From the NCBI GenBank assembly GCA_016188575.1, contig JACPHN010000068.1:92082-156081 (forward strand): 64,000 bases of DNA, in the 5' to 3' direction. Below, in pieces: positions 56,083 to 63,415 of this stretch (the first letter of the stretch is position 1; the number at the start of each line of letters is the position of its first letter). The position numbers were made by a program, and so were the translations under genes. Source of the stretch: Candidatus Schekmanbacteria bacterium. GTDB taxonomy: Bacteria > CSSED10-310 > JACPHN01. The notes beneath the pieces were generated by a model, which was given only the letters and a program-made list of their open reading frames with translations, was not told the origin of the DNA and ran no database searches.

Positions 56083-56240
56083 CTGAACGGCGAGTTATTG
56101 TGGCCGATCCTACCGCGGCAGGCACTGCGGCCGCAATCCAATCCGCGCAGGCTTTTCTCGGGGCCGCAGCCGGGCTAGGCTAGGTGGATTCAGGTAGCCA
56201 TGTCCTCTGCACTCGCAGCCAATGGAGGCGGTCTCACGCC

Positions 56241-57419
56241 ATGCTCAGGCTTACTAAGTTGACGGTTTTCGGCTACGGTTTTCGCGCCATGTTCTTGCTG
56301 GCGAGCCTGTGGTCCAGCGTCGCGATCGCCACCTGGCTCGTCATGTTGTCGACCGGGACAGGCGCGGCGGTCATCGCGCCGGTGACGCCTCAGGCGTGGC
56401 ACGGACACGAAATGATCTTCGGCTTTGCCGGGGCCGCGATCGCCGGCTTTCTCCTGACGGCAACGCCGAACTGGACCGGCACGCCACCGCTCGCCGGTCC
56501 GCCCCTCGTAGCACTGGCCGCAGCGTGGTGCGTGGCGCGGCTCGCGTTTCTGGCTCCGGTACCCGCGCATCTGATTGCCGCGGCAGTTGCGGATGCCCTG
56601 TTCTCGGCGCTGTTGGCGTGGGCCGTGGTGCCACGCCTCTGGCGGCAGGCGGGGGCCTGGAATCGGCTGGCGGCGGCGATCGTCGGCGCCTACGTGGCCG
56701 CCAACCTGACATTCTGGGTGGCGATCTTCGCCCCCAGCGTGCTGGACCCGCGGGCCGTGCTGTACGCGTCTGTCGATCTGGTGCTGCTGCTCATCAGCCA
56801 CGTCACGGGTCGGCTGGTGCCGGTGTTCATGAAGCGCGATCTCAAGAGCGACGACCCACGGCTCGCCGTGGAGCCGAGAGGAGTTGGCGCGAGCGTCGAG
56901 CTGAGCGTAGCGGCGCTGGCGCTGTTGGACCTGGCGGCGCCGGCGAGCCGTGCGGCCGGCGTGGCGTGCGTCGTGGCGGGCGTGGCGGCCGCGGCCCGGC
57001 TGTGGTGCTGGCTGAGCCCACTCGTGCTGCGGAAGCCGCTGCTGTGGGTGCTGCAGCTCGGGCAGATGCTGCTGGCCCTTGGATTCGCTGGCCGCGGCCT
57101 GGCCCACTTCTCCGGCGCGCTACGTGACTCCACCGCGCTGCACCTGCTAACCATGGGAGGCATGGGGTTGCTCATTCTGGGCATCATGTCGCGCGCCTCG
57201 CTCGGCCACACCGGCCGGCCGCTGGCGCTCCCCGCGGGCACCTGCGCCGCCTACGCGCTTGTCCTGCTGGCGACCGCGGTGCGTGTGACCGCCGATTCCT
57301 GGAGCTTTCAGGCCGCGACCCACGGCGCCGGCGCGCTGTGGATCGCGGCGTTCGCCATCTTTGCGGTGCGCTTTCTGCCGATTCTACTGGCTCCGCGCGT
57401 GGATGGCCGGCCCGGATAG
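56241..57419 (+). CDS. NnrS family membrane protein
   Basis: ATG 56241 (MLRLTKLTVFGYGFRAMF) with GGAGG 12 nt upstream; an upstream in-frame start at 56184 is less likely. 392 residues and about 12 predicted helices. Typical NnrS pattern: WHGHEMIFGFAGAAIAGFLL followed by TATPNWTG, and a later SHVTGRLVPVFMKR, TMGGMGLLILGIMSRASLGH. NnrS is a heme- and copper-containing protein associated with nitric oxide and denitrification stress. No NO reductase genes are nearby. Confidence 0.92.
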   Translation: MLRLTKLTVFGYGFRAMFLLASLWSSVAIATWLVMLSTGTGAAVIAPVTPQAWHGHEMIFGFAGAAIAGFLLTATPNWTGTPPLAGPPLVALAAAWCVARLAFLAPVPAHLIAAAVADALFSALLAWAVVPRLWRQAGAWNRLAAAIVGAYVAANLTFWVAIFAPSVLDPRAVLYASVDLVLLLISHVTGRLVPVFMKRDLKSDDPRLAVEPRGVGASVELSVAALALLDLAAPASRAAGVACVVAGVAAAARLWCWLSPLVLRKPLLWVLQLGQMLLALGFAGRGLAHFSGALRDSTALHLLTMGGMGLLILGIMSRASLGHTGRPLALPAGTCAAYALVLLATAVRVTADSWSFQAATHGAGALWIAAFAIFAVRFLPILLAPRVDGRPG

Positions 57420-57424
57420 CGCCG

Positions 57425-58702
57425 TTACTTCGGCAGCGTCACCGAGATCTCGGTGAAGCTGCCGATTTCCGTCGCGAGCTCGACCTCGCCCTGGTGGCTC
57501 CCGACTACGATCTCGCGGCTGATCGACAGCCCGAGACCTGTCCCCACGCCAGCCGGCTTGGTCGTGTGAAAGGGACTGAAAAGGTTGGCCGCCACTTCGG
57601 GCGGGATGCCCGTGCCATTGTCGCGTACCCGCACGCGGGCGCGATCTCCGAGGTTCTCGGTCGAGACCCGCAGCACCGGCCGATACCCACCGTCCTCGGA
57701 CTCCCGCCGCTCCATCAGCGCGTAAAACGCGTTGTCGATGAGGTTAATGAACACCCGGGAAATTTCGGTAGGCGCCATGCGAACCTCGCCGACCGCCTCG
57801 TCATAGGCGGTCTCGATCGCGGCATCGAACCCCGGGTCACGTGCCCGCATCGCGTGATACGCGAAGTTGATCGACTCGGCCACCAGCGGGTTGAGCGCCA
57901 CGGCGCGACGCTGCCCGCCGCTGCCACGGGCATGCTCCAACATGCTCGTAACGATGTCGCTGGCGCGACGTCCATGGGCACTGATCTTCTTGACGAGACC
58001 GCCGAGCTCGCCGAGAACCTTCAACACTTCGGCTGTCCGCGCTGCGCCGTCACTCGCGGCGATCTCGCCAAGCTCCCCGATCAGGTCATCCGCAAAGCGG
58101 GCGAAGTTGGTCACGAAGTTCAGGGGGTTGCGGATCTCGTGCGCGATTCCCGCGGTGAGTTGGCCGAGCGAGGCGAGCTTTTCGCGCACGATGAGTTGCT
58201 GCTGCGTCGCCTGCAGCTTGTGCAGCGCCTCCGCGAGCTCCTTGTTCTGCCGCTCGAGCTGCTCCGCCTGGCTCCGCAGCAGCGCCTTTTGCTGATGCAG
58301 CTCCAGGAAAACGCGCACCTTGCTGCGCAACACGTCCGGATCGAGCGGCTTGAACAGATAGTCGACGGCGCCGGCCTCGTAACCCCGGAAGATGTGCTTC
58401 TTCTCCTTGCTGAGAGCCGTCACGAAGATGATCGGGATGTTCCGCGTCCGCTCGAGGCCGCGCATGAGCTCGGCGGTCTCAAAACCGTCCATCTCGGGCA
58501 TTTGCACGTCCAGGAGCACCAGAGCGAAGTCGCGCCGCCGCACGTGCCGCAACGCCTCCTGACCCGAGCCAGCGCACACCAGCTCGCACTCAAAGTCCTC
58601 GAGGAGGCTTTCCAACGCCAGCAGATTCTCCTGTCGGTCATCCACGAGGAGCACCGTTGGCGAGCCGAGCGACGGGCGCTCCACCTCCGAGCCGGCGCTC
58701 AT
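57425..58702 (-). CDS. Response regulator receiver-histidine kinase hybrid
   Basis: 425 residues. REC domain (15-135) with the acidic pair D21-D22, phosphoacceptor D65 in LLDVQMPEMDG, T95 and K118. A coiled coil (140-172) leads to a HisKA domain with H188 (GIAHEIRNPLN), and the HATPase domain has N-box VFINLIDNAFYAL, RVRDNGTGIPPEV and GVGTGLGLSISREI. It is soluble, with no sensory domain. It is convergent with nnrS (6 bp) and stands alone otherwise. Confidence 0.94.
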   Translation of the reverse strand: MSAGSEVERPSLGSPTVLLVDDRQENLLALESLLEDFECELVCAGSGQEALRHVRRRDFALVLLDVQMPEMDGFETAELMRGLERTRNIPIIFVTALSKEKKHIFRGYEAGAVDYLFKPLDPDVLRSKVRVFLELHQQKALLRSQAEQLERQNKELAEALHKLQATQQQLIVREKLASLGQLTAGIAHEIRNPLNFVTNFARFADDLIGELGEIAASDGAARTAEVLKVLGELGGLVKKISAHGRRASDIVTSMLEHARGSGGQRRAVALNPLVAESINFAYHAMRARDPGFDAAIETAYDEAVGEVRMAPTEISRVFINLIDNAFYALMERRESEDGGYRPVLRVSTENLGDRARVRVRDNGTGIPPEVAANLFSPFHTTKPAGVGTGLGLSISREIVVGSHQGEVELATEIGSFTEISVTLPK

Positions 58703-59325
58703 GACTTCGCCAGTCCGAGTAGGTCTCGTTGCCAGCGCACGGGTGCCCTTTCGCGGTCACGCCCCATGATTTTGCTCCGGGCTGATTTGTTCCGTGGTGA
58801 ATCGACTATCGAGCTGACGCGCAGAAAGCGAGCCCGCCTCACCGAGAGTAGACCACGGTTGGCCACTCTCCGGCCGACCTGCCACATCTCGCGGCGCGGA
58901 CGCTCAGCCCGCCCGGATCTTTCCCGCCTCGGTCGCGACGGCCAGGGTCTCTTGAAAACAGATCCGGATGCCAGGCGGCTTCGTCCGAAGAAAGGTTCCG
59001 CTTTCGCACGCCCTGGTGCTCATCATCTCGTTTGATAGCACGCAAGGCTAATCGAATCAACCGCGGTGGCGGCGCGCGACGCTGTAACTGTGAAAACCTA
59101 CAAGCGACACGAGAGTCGGCCTCACTGAGGGGCACATGCGACGTAAACTCCAGTTGACGGCGCGCAACCGGAGTTGACGGCGACAGGACGGCGGGTGCAA
59201 TCGGACCGCCGCATCGCGCGCTTCTCGGTCACGGCGACCGCCCGAAGTTGGAACGCAGTTTGCTTTCCTCACATCCATCATGCAACAACCGCACAGCATG
59301 GCGCTTTGGAGTGAAGGAAACTATC
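58703..59325. other. Non-coding boundary before the integron relic
   Basis: About 620 bp with no supported gene. It marks the change from chromosomal backbone to the accessory region. It contains a direct repeat at 59,152-59,182 and otherwise no recognisable feature. Confidence 0.5.
59152..59182. repeat. Direct repeat AGTTGACGGCG upstream of the integrase relic
   Basis: The 11-mer AGTTGACGGCG occurs at 59152-59162 and again at 59172-59182, 20 bp apart, about 150 bp upstream of the integrase start. Integron attI sites contain direct repeats bound by IntI, but no attI core was identified here, so the role is open. Confidence 0.5.
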
Positions 59326-60058
59326 ATGCCTGTCGAACGTACGCCTTTGCAAGTTGATTGTGCTGTCCGCGTCGAGCCGGGGAATGCAGGGGAGCTGCTC
59401 GTGTACGTGGCGTATCAACCGGAGCGAGTCCGAAAGATCCGGACCATTGCCGATGCGCGGTGGGACCCGCGGAACAAGTGTTGGCGGGTTCCCGATCGGC
59501 CGGAAACGCTGCAGCGTTTGCGGGATCTGTTCCGGGACGACGGGGTTCACGTCGACCGACGACTGCAGGCGGCTTCTTCACCGAGGCAGCCCCGCCGAGC
59601 TGCCCGACGTCCTCGTCATCTCGCTGTCTCGCCACCGCGAGACCGTGAGATCGATCCACGCTGCCGACCTCTCCGCCGGCCATGGCCGTGTCGTGCTGCC
59701 CGACGCGCTGGCCCGGAAGTACCCGGGAGCGCCGACCGATTGGCGGTGGCAGGTTGCATTTCCGCAGCAACGGCGCTGGCGAAACGAGGAAACCGGTGAG
59801 GAAGGTCGTCACCATGTCCACGAGACGGTCATTGAACGCGCCGTAAAGCAAGCCGTGACCGCGGCGGGTCTGAGCAAGCGGGCCATCTGCCACACCTTGC
59901 GCCACAGCTTCGCAATCCATTTGTTGATGGCTGGATACGACATCCGCACGGTGCAGGAACTGCTCGGCCACAAGGACGTCTCCACGACCATGATCTACAC
60001 GCACGTGCTGAACCGCGGTGGCATGGCCGTTCGCAGCCCGGCCGATGCGCTTGGGTAG
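59326..60058 (+). pseudogene. intI: Integron-type tyrosine integrase, internally deleted and frameshifted
   Basis: ATG 59326 (AAGGAAACTATC upstream) opens a frame encoding an N-terminal module ([37 protein letters not shown]). Near 59,570 the reading must shift to another frame, which continues [31 protein letters not shown], then [39 protein letters not shown] and [12 protein letters not shown], hallmarks of IntI. HxLRH and the final Tyr are present, but the SAM-like domain and first catalytic Arg region (roughly 190 residues) are gone. Inactive as read. The orientation is the same as the cassette that follows. Confidence 0.8.
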
Positions 60059-60072
60059 CCGGCGAGGAGGTT

Positions 60073-60079
60073 GTTATGC
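60073..60079 (+). other. Probable left recombination point (R' box, GTTATGC) of the cassette
   Basis: GTTATGC lies 15 bp after the integrase relic. It is the exact reverse complement of GCATAAC, the R'' box of the attC at 62,844. In integrons the first bases of a cassette (TTRRRY) complete the R' box of its circular attC, so this pairing marks the expected left junction. The motif is short and could arise by chance. Confidence 0.5.
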
Positions 60080-60228
60080 AGATCTTGACAAACGACTTAT
60101 CCAGCAACGCGACTCAGGGCAGAACCGCGCCATCGCGGGATTCTTGCCGTGAGCTGTCCGCGATGGAGCCCGAACTAGCAAACCAGGGACGCTGGGCGAA
60201 CAGGATATCACGGACTGGATAATTACAA

Positions 60229-60257
60229 GTTCTTCCGACGCTGCGCGTCGGAAGAAC
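60229..60257 (+). promoter_or_regulatory. Perfect 12-bp hairpin in the cassette leader
   Basis: GTTCTTCCGACG (60229-60240), loop CTGCG, then CGTCGGAAGAAC (60246-60257), ending 40 bp upstream of the first cassette gene. No T-run follows, so a simple terminator is unlikely. It could be an operator for a controller or a 5' RNA structure. Confidence 0.45.
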
Positions 60258-60297
60258 GGGGCGCCTGATTGTGAGACACGAACCATGAGGAGACCGA

Positions 60298-61815
60298 GTG
60301 GCCCCGCGTAACGCGTTCAAGACGAACTCCAGCTTCTTCCGAATGCTGGCGGTTGGTGCCGTCGGTGCTCAGGCAGTTCAACAGCATTTGAACTCCCTCG
60401 GTCACGACGTCATCGAACTTGAGCGCGGCTCACTGGCAACTCGGATTTGGCGAGATGTGAAGAGAAAGCGCGTCCGAATACCTGATCTATGTTGCACCCG
60501 ATGTGGTGTCCGGATCGAGTCGCGCGCGAAGACGAACGCGGACTTGAGTATGTCGCACTCGCCCAGCGACGCGGAGCGAGCCTGGCACTATGGAATGCTG
60601 GATTCAGACTGGATCGCTTTCCCAACCCTATCGGCGGAAGAGGGCACCTGGGGTGCAGGCGGGCTTCACTCACGCCGCTCGCTTTGGAGGGAGCGCACTC
60701 TGATAACGTGGCGCGTTGATGGTCGGATCAATCTCTTCACCGTGGCGTCATTCCGGGGTGTCGCCCCGAAGCAGCTCAAGCCAAAGGGAGTCAGCGAGGG
60801 GTCAGAGATCCAGGTGAAGTGGAAGGGCCGTTTCGCGCCCGAAGGCGGCCGGGTAGTTGATGCGAGCAGCGGACGTCTCGACTACCTGCTCGCCAGCGAA
60901 CCAAACAGAGCCCGCCACTTCCGACTTGCTGCAGACGAGCGGGCGTTCCTTGCCGCCGGAGAGCACTTTCAGACCAACCAAGTTCTGGCTGGTCAGATTG
61001 CGCCCCTAACAACTGATGAATCTCGCTGTGTCGGAGGATGCGACACCGCGAAGCTCAAGCAGATGCTCGGTTCACGGGAGCGCACTGTTCGCTTCACCGG
61101 CTGCAAGCTCGCCAGGTTCGCGAAGGATGCGACTCTTGCGGACCAGGTCCGGGAATTGGCAGAGGACACCGAGGAAGATGCCTACGTTCGCATGGAGGCG
61201 CGATCATGCCTCTGCGAGGTTGCTGCGGACTCTGCCGAAGATCAGTTCCGCGCGACGTTGCTTGAAGACACCGACGACCAGATGCGACTCGAGGCCGCCG
61301 TCGCTCTTGCCGAGACCCACACTTCGACTTCCTTCTCTCTCCTACGCGAAGTCCTCGAAGATGCCGCACAACCGCTCTTCTTGAGGAGCGCGTGTGCATG
61401 GGGCATCGGGTGCCACGGGACGCAGGAGGCCGCGGAGGTCTTGGTCCAAGCGTTCGCGGACGTCTCGCCCAAGATTCGGGAGGAGGCGCTTGTCGCCCTT
61501 CAGGATCTTGGTTCCGTCGGCTTCGATCCTCTGTTGAAGGGGCTGGAAGCGCCGTCAACCGAGGTCGCCGCTGGCGCCGCAGAAGCCTTGCGCCGGATCG
61601 AGGGCGCGCCCGCGAAGGAGATCGCGTCGCTGGCAGAGCGCGCATCCTCGACTTGGCCGACGTGGGCGCTGGCGCACCTACCGAAGGAGGCGGTTGCTCC
61701 CCATATCGCGGCATTGCAGGGCAAGAGACCGGAGGTCCACTACGCGATGTCCGTGCTTTGGACGTTCCTGGAAAGCTGGATCGCCGAGGACTGGACACCG
61801 AGGTCGACACCATGA
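60298..61815 (+). CDS. HEAT-repeat protein with N-terminal nuclease-like region (candidate restriction component)
   Basis: GTG 60298 with AGGAG upstream. 505 residues. The N-terminal 110 residues run FFRMLAVGAVGAQAVQQHL, a helix, then IPDLCCTRCGVRIESRAKTN, in which P62-D63 and E74-x3-K78 resemble PD-(D/E)XK spacing apart from the longer E-K gap; cysteines 65, 66 and 69 could bind metal. Residues 115-285 are unassigned. Residues 290-480 are HEAT/PBS-lyase-type repeats (AYVRMEARSCLCEVAADSAE; DDQMRLEAAVALAETH; PKIREEALVALQDLG). Overlap with a methyltransferase suggests a restriction partner. The nuclease assignment is tentative; the repeats are clear. Confidence 0.65.
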   Translation: MAPRNAFKTNSSFFRMLAVGAVGAQAVQQHLNSLGHDVIELERGSLATRIWRDVKRKRVRIPDLCCTRCGVRIESRAKTNADLSMSHSPSDAERAWHYGMLDSDWIAFPTLSAEEGTWGAGGLHSRRSLWRERTLITWRVDGRINLFTVASFRGVAPKQLKPKGVSEGSEIQVKWKGRFAPEGGRVVDASSGRLDYLLASEPNRARHFRLAADERAFLAAGEHFQTNQVLAGQIAPLTTDESRCVGGCDTAKLKQMLGSRERTVRFTGCKLARFAKDATLADQVRELAEDTEEDAYVRMEARSCLCEVAADSAEDQFRATLLEDTDDQMRLEAAVALAETHTSTSFSLLREVLEDAAQPLFLRSACAWGIGCHGTQEAAEVLVQAFADVSPKIREEALVALQDLGSVGFDPLLKGLEAPSTEVAAGAAEALRRIEGAPAKEIASLAERASSTWPTWALAHLPKEAVAPHIAALQGKRPEVHYAMSVLWTFLESWIAEDWTPRSTP

Positions 61816-62849
61816 CGAAAGGCATGATGAAAACGCCGTTCCGGGAACTGCCCCCGCCCATCTACCTCACACGCAACGGTGCGTGCTACCTCGGCGATTC
61901 CTTGGAACTTCTCCGGCACTTTCCGGAAGATTGCGTCGACCTCGTCGTCACATCTCCTCCCTTCGCTCTGTTGCGACAGAAGGCATACGGCAACAAGGAT
62001 CAAGCCGAATACGTCGACTGGCTCTGCGGGTTCGGAGCTGAGGTGCGTCGCGTGCTGCGCGAAACAGGTAGCTTCGTCCTCGACTTGGGTGGCGCGTACC
62101 AACGAGGAGTGCCCGTTCGCTCCCTCTACCAGTACCGTGTTCTCCTGAGAATGTGCGACGAGGTCGGCTTTTATCTCGCCGAGGAGTTCTTTTGGTACAA
62201 CCCGGCGAAGTTGCCCTCCCCGATCGAATGGGTCAACAAGCGGAAGTTGCGAGCCAAGGACTCGGTGAACTCCGTGTGGTGGTTGTCAAAGTCCGAATGG
62301 CCAAAGGCCGACGTGCGTCAGGTTCTGGCGCCGTACTCGGAGCGGATGAGAACCCTGCTCAAGAACCCTGACGCATTCTACAAACCGAAGGACCGTCCGT
62401 CAGGCCATGACATCAGCAGGGGCTTCGGCTCTGACAACGGCGGCGCCATTCCGTCAAACCTGCTGCAGATCCCCAATACAGAGAGCAATTCGTCCTATCT
62501 GCGGCAAGCCAAGCTGGTCGGACTCGAAGGACATCCCGCACGGTTTCCGGCAGGCTTGCCGGAGTTCTTCATCAAGTTCCTTACGACTGGCAGCGATCTG
62601 GTCGTCGACATCTTCTCGGGATCGAACACAACAGGAAGAGTCGCGGAGCACCTTGGACGGCGGTGGATCGCGATGGAGCTGGACGCGAGTTACGTTGCTG
62701 GTTCCGCGCTCCGGTTCATGGACCACCTTCCGGAGAGCGAGGTCGCGGAATGCTTCGCTCAACTGTCAGCGAGTTCAAGAAGTGCTCCAGTTGACCTCTC
62801 CGGGCCGCCCACCTTGTTCGATAAAGCAGAGGCGGAACGTGGCGCATAA
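61812..62849 (+). CDS. Site-specific DNA methyltransferase (beta-class, m4C or m6A)
   Basis: ATG 61812 overlaps the HEAT gene stop (ATGA); in-frame ATGs a few codons later are alternatives. 345 residues. Catalytic motif IV is TSPPF (residues 47-51), followed much later by the AdoMet motif DIFSGSNTTGRVAEHLGRRW (about 266-285), giving the beta-class order. SPPF favours N4-cytosine, but N6-adenine is not excluded. AxxPARFPAGLPEFFIKFLT is also typical. No target-recognition domain is apparent beyond the central region. The stop codon lies inside the attC R'' box. Confidence 0.9.
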   Translation: MTKGMMKTPFRELPPPIYLTRNGACYLGDSLELLRHFPEDCVDLVVTSPPFALLRQKAYGNKDQAEYVDWLCGFGAEVRRVLRETGSFVLDLGGAYQRGVPVRSLYQYRVLLRMCDEVGFYLAEEFFWYNPAKLPSPIEWVNKRKLRAKDSVNSVWWLSKSEWPKADVRQVLAPYSERMRTLLKNPDAFYKPKDRPSGHDISRGFGSDNGGAIPSNLLQIPNTESNSSYLRQAKLVGLEGHPARFPAGLPEFFIKFLTTGSDLVVDIFSGSNTTGRVAEHLGRRWIAMELDASYVAGSALRFMDHLPESEVAECFAQLSASSRSAPVDLSGPPTLFDKAEAERGA

Positions 62850-62927
62850 CAACCGGTTGCAGCGAACAGCGCCCTGCGGTAGTAAACTACCTCCGGGTGC
62901 TGCCGCTGACCCGGCGCCCCGTTAGGG
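62844..62927 (+). other. attC recombination site (59-base-element type)
   Basis: R'' box GCATAAC (62844-62850) and R' box GTTAGGG (62921-62927) bound an 84-bp segment that folds: outer CCGG/CCGG pairing, then CAGCG-AA-CAGCGCCC opposite GGGTGCTG-CC-GCTG, and an inner GGTAGT-AA-ACTACC hairpin (62878-62891). The opening ATAACAACCGGTTGCAGCG is very like many cassette attC sites. Both boxes deviate from RYYYAAC/GTTRRRY at one position. Confidence 0.75.
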
Positions 62928-62943
62928 TGCACGGGAAAGCGAC

Positions 62944-63072
62944 GTGAGCGTGTACGACAACCGTGAAGTCCCAGCCTACAGGGACGACTTCGAGCCCTAC
63001 TACAACCGAAACATCGCCGCATGGTGGTCCTCGGCCCACGATGAGATGCTCTTGCGCCTGATGGACCGGTAA
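62944..63072 (+). CDS. Short ORF after attC, probable truncated cassette gene
   Basis: GTG 62944 begins 17 bp after the attC, where cassette genes normally start. 42 codons: VSVYDNREVPAYRDDFEPYY, NRNIAAWWSSAHDEMLL, RLMDR, then TAA at 63070. The aromatic, acidic sequence looks like the N-terminus of a longer protein cut off at the junction with the IS fragment. No family recognised. Confidence 0.45.
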   Translation: MSVYDNREVPAYRDDFEPYYNRNIAAWWSSAHDEMLLRLMDR

Positions 63073-63089
63073 CAATAGACTAGGCGGGT

Positions 63090-63383
63090 CGTAACACCAG
63101 CGTAACGCTGACATCGGATCGCCGCGTGTTGTCGGTTCGACCAACGTGTCAAGGTCTGTCAGCAGACTATCGTCTTTGTCCGTGAGCTTCTTACGTCCAC
63201 CGCCCGGAGCGCGGATCGGGCCTCGCCTGCCATTCGCAACGGCCCACTCCGCCTCCATCTCTGGGCCAAAGCCGGCTGCCCTCAGCTCGGCCAGCCCAGC
63301 ATGAATTGTCGTACGAGACATGCCAATTGCGGCGGCAACCATGCTGACCCCACCGCGGCCCAGGCTACGCGCCTCCAGCTTAC
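63090..63383 (-). pseudogene. ISAzo13-type transposase fragment
   Basis: Reading leftward from about 63,383: LEARSLGRGGVSMVAAAIGM, SRTTIHAGLAELRAAG, then IRAPGGGRKKLTDKDDSLL and LVEPTTRGDPMSALRW. This matches the N-terminal quarter of ISAzo13-type transposases (HTH followed by the RxPGGGRK region). Similarity stops after LRW, near 63,090, so both ends are lost. It separates the truncated cassette gene from the nuclease gene. Confidence 0.75.
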
Positions 63384-63415
63384 AGCCGCTCGCCGATCTT
63401 GGCGTTCCCTATGCC

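Larger units (their letters stand above)
60074..62921 (+). mobile_element. Two-gene integron cassette (HEAT-repeat protein and DNA methyltransferase)
   Basis: Inferred cassette from the crossover in GTTATGC (60073) to the G of GTTAGGG (62921). It carries two genes overlapping by four bases and ends in a folded attC that overlaps the second stop codon, the usual packing of cassettes. It is unusually long (2.85 kb) and carries its own 220-bp leader with a hairpin. GC content looks lower than the backbone. Confidence 0.6.

Noticed and set aside
58703-59325. Additional cassettes on the far side of the integrase relic
   Set aside because: No pair of RYYYAAC/GTTRRRY boxes with foldable arms and no coding ORF was found.
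60229-60257. attC or rho-independent terminator
   Set aside because: Perfect symmetry without R''/R' boxes argues against attC, and no T-run follows for a terminator.
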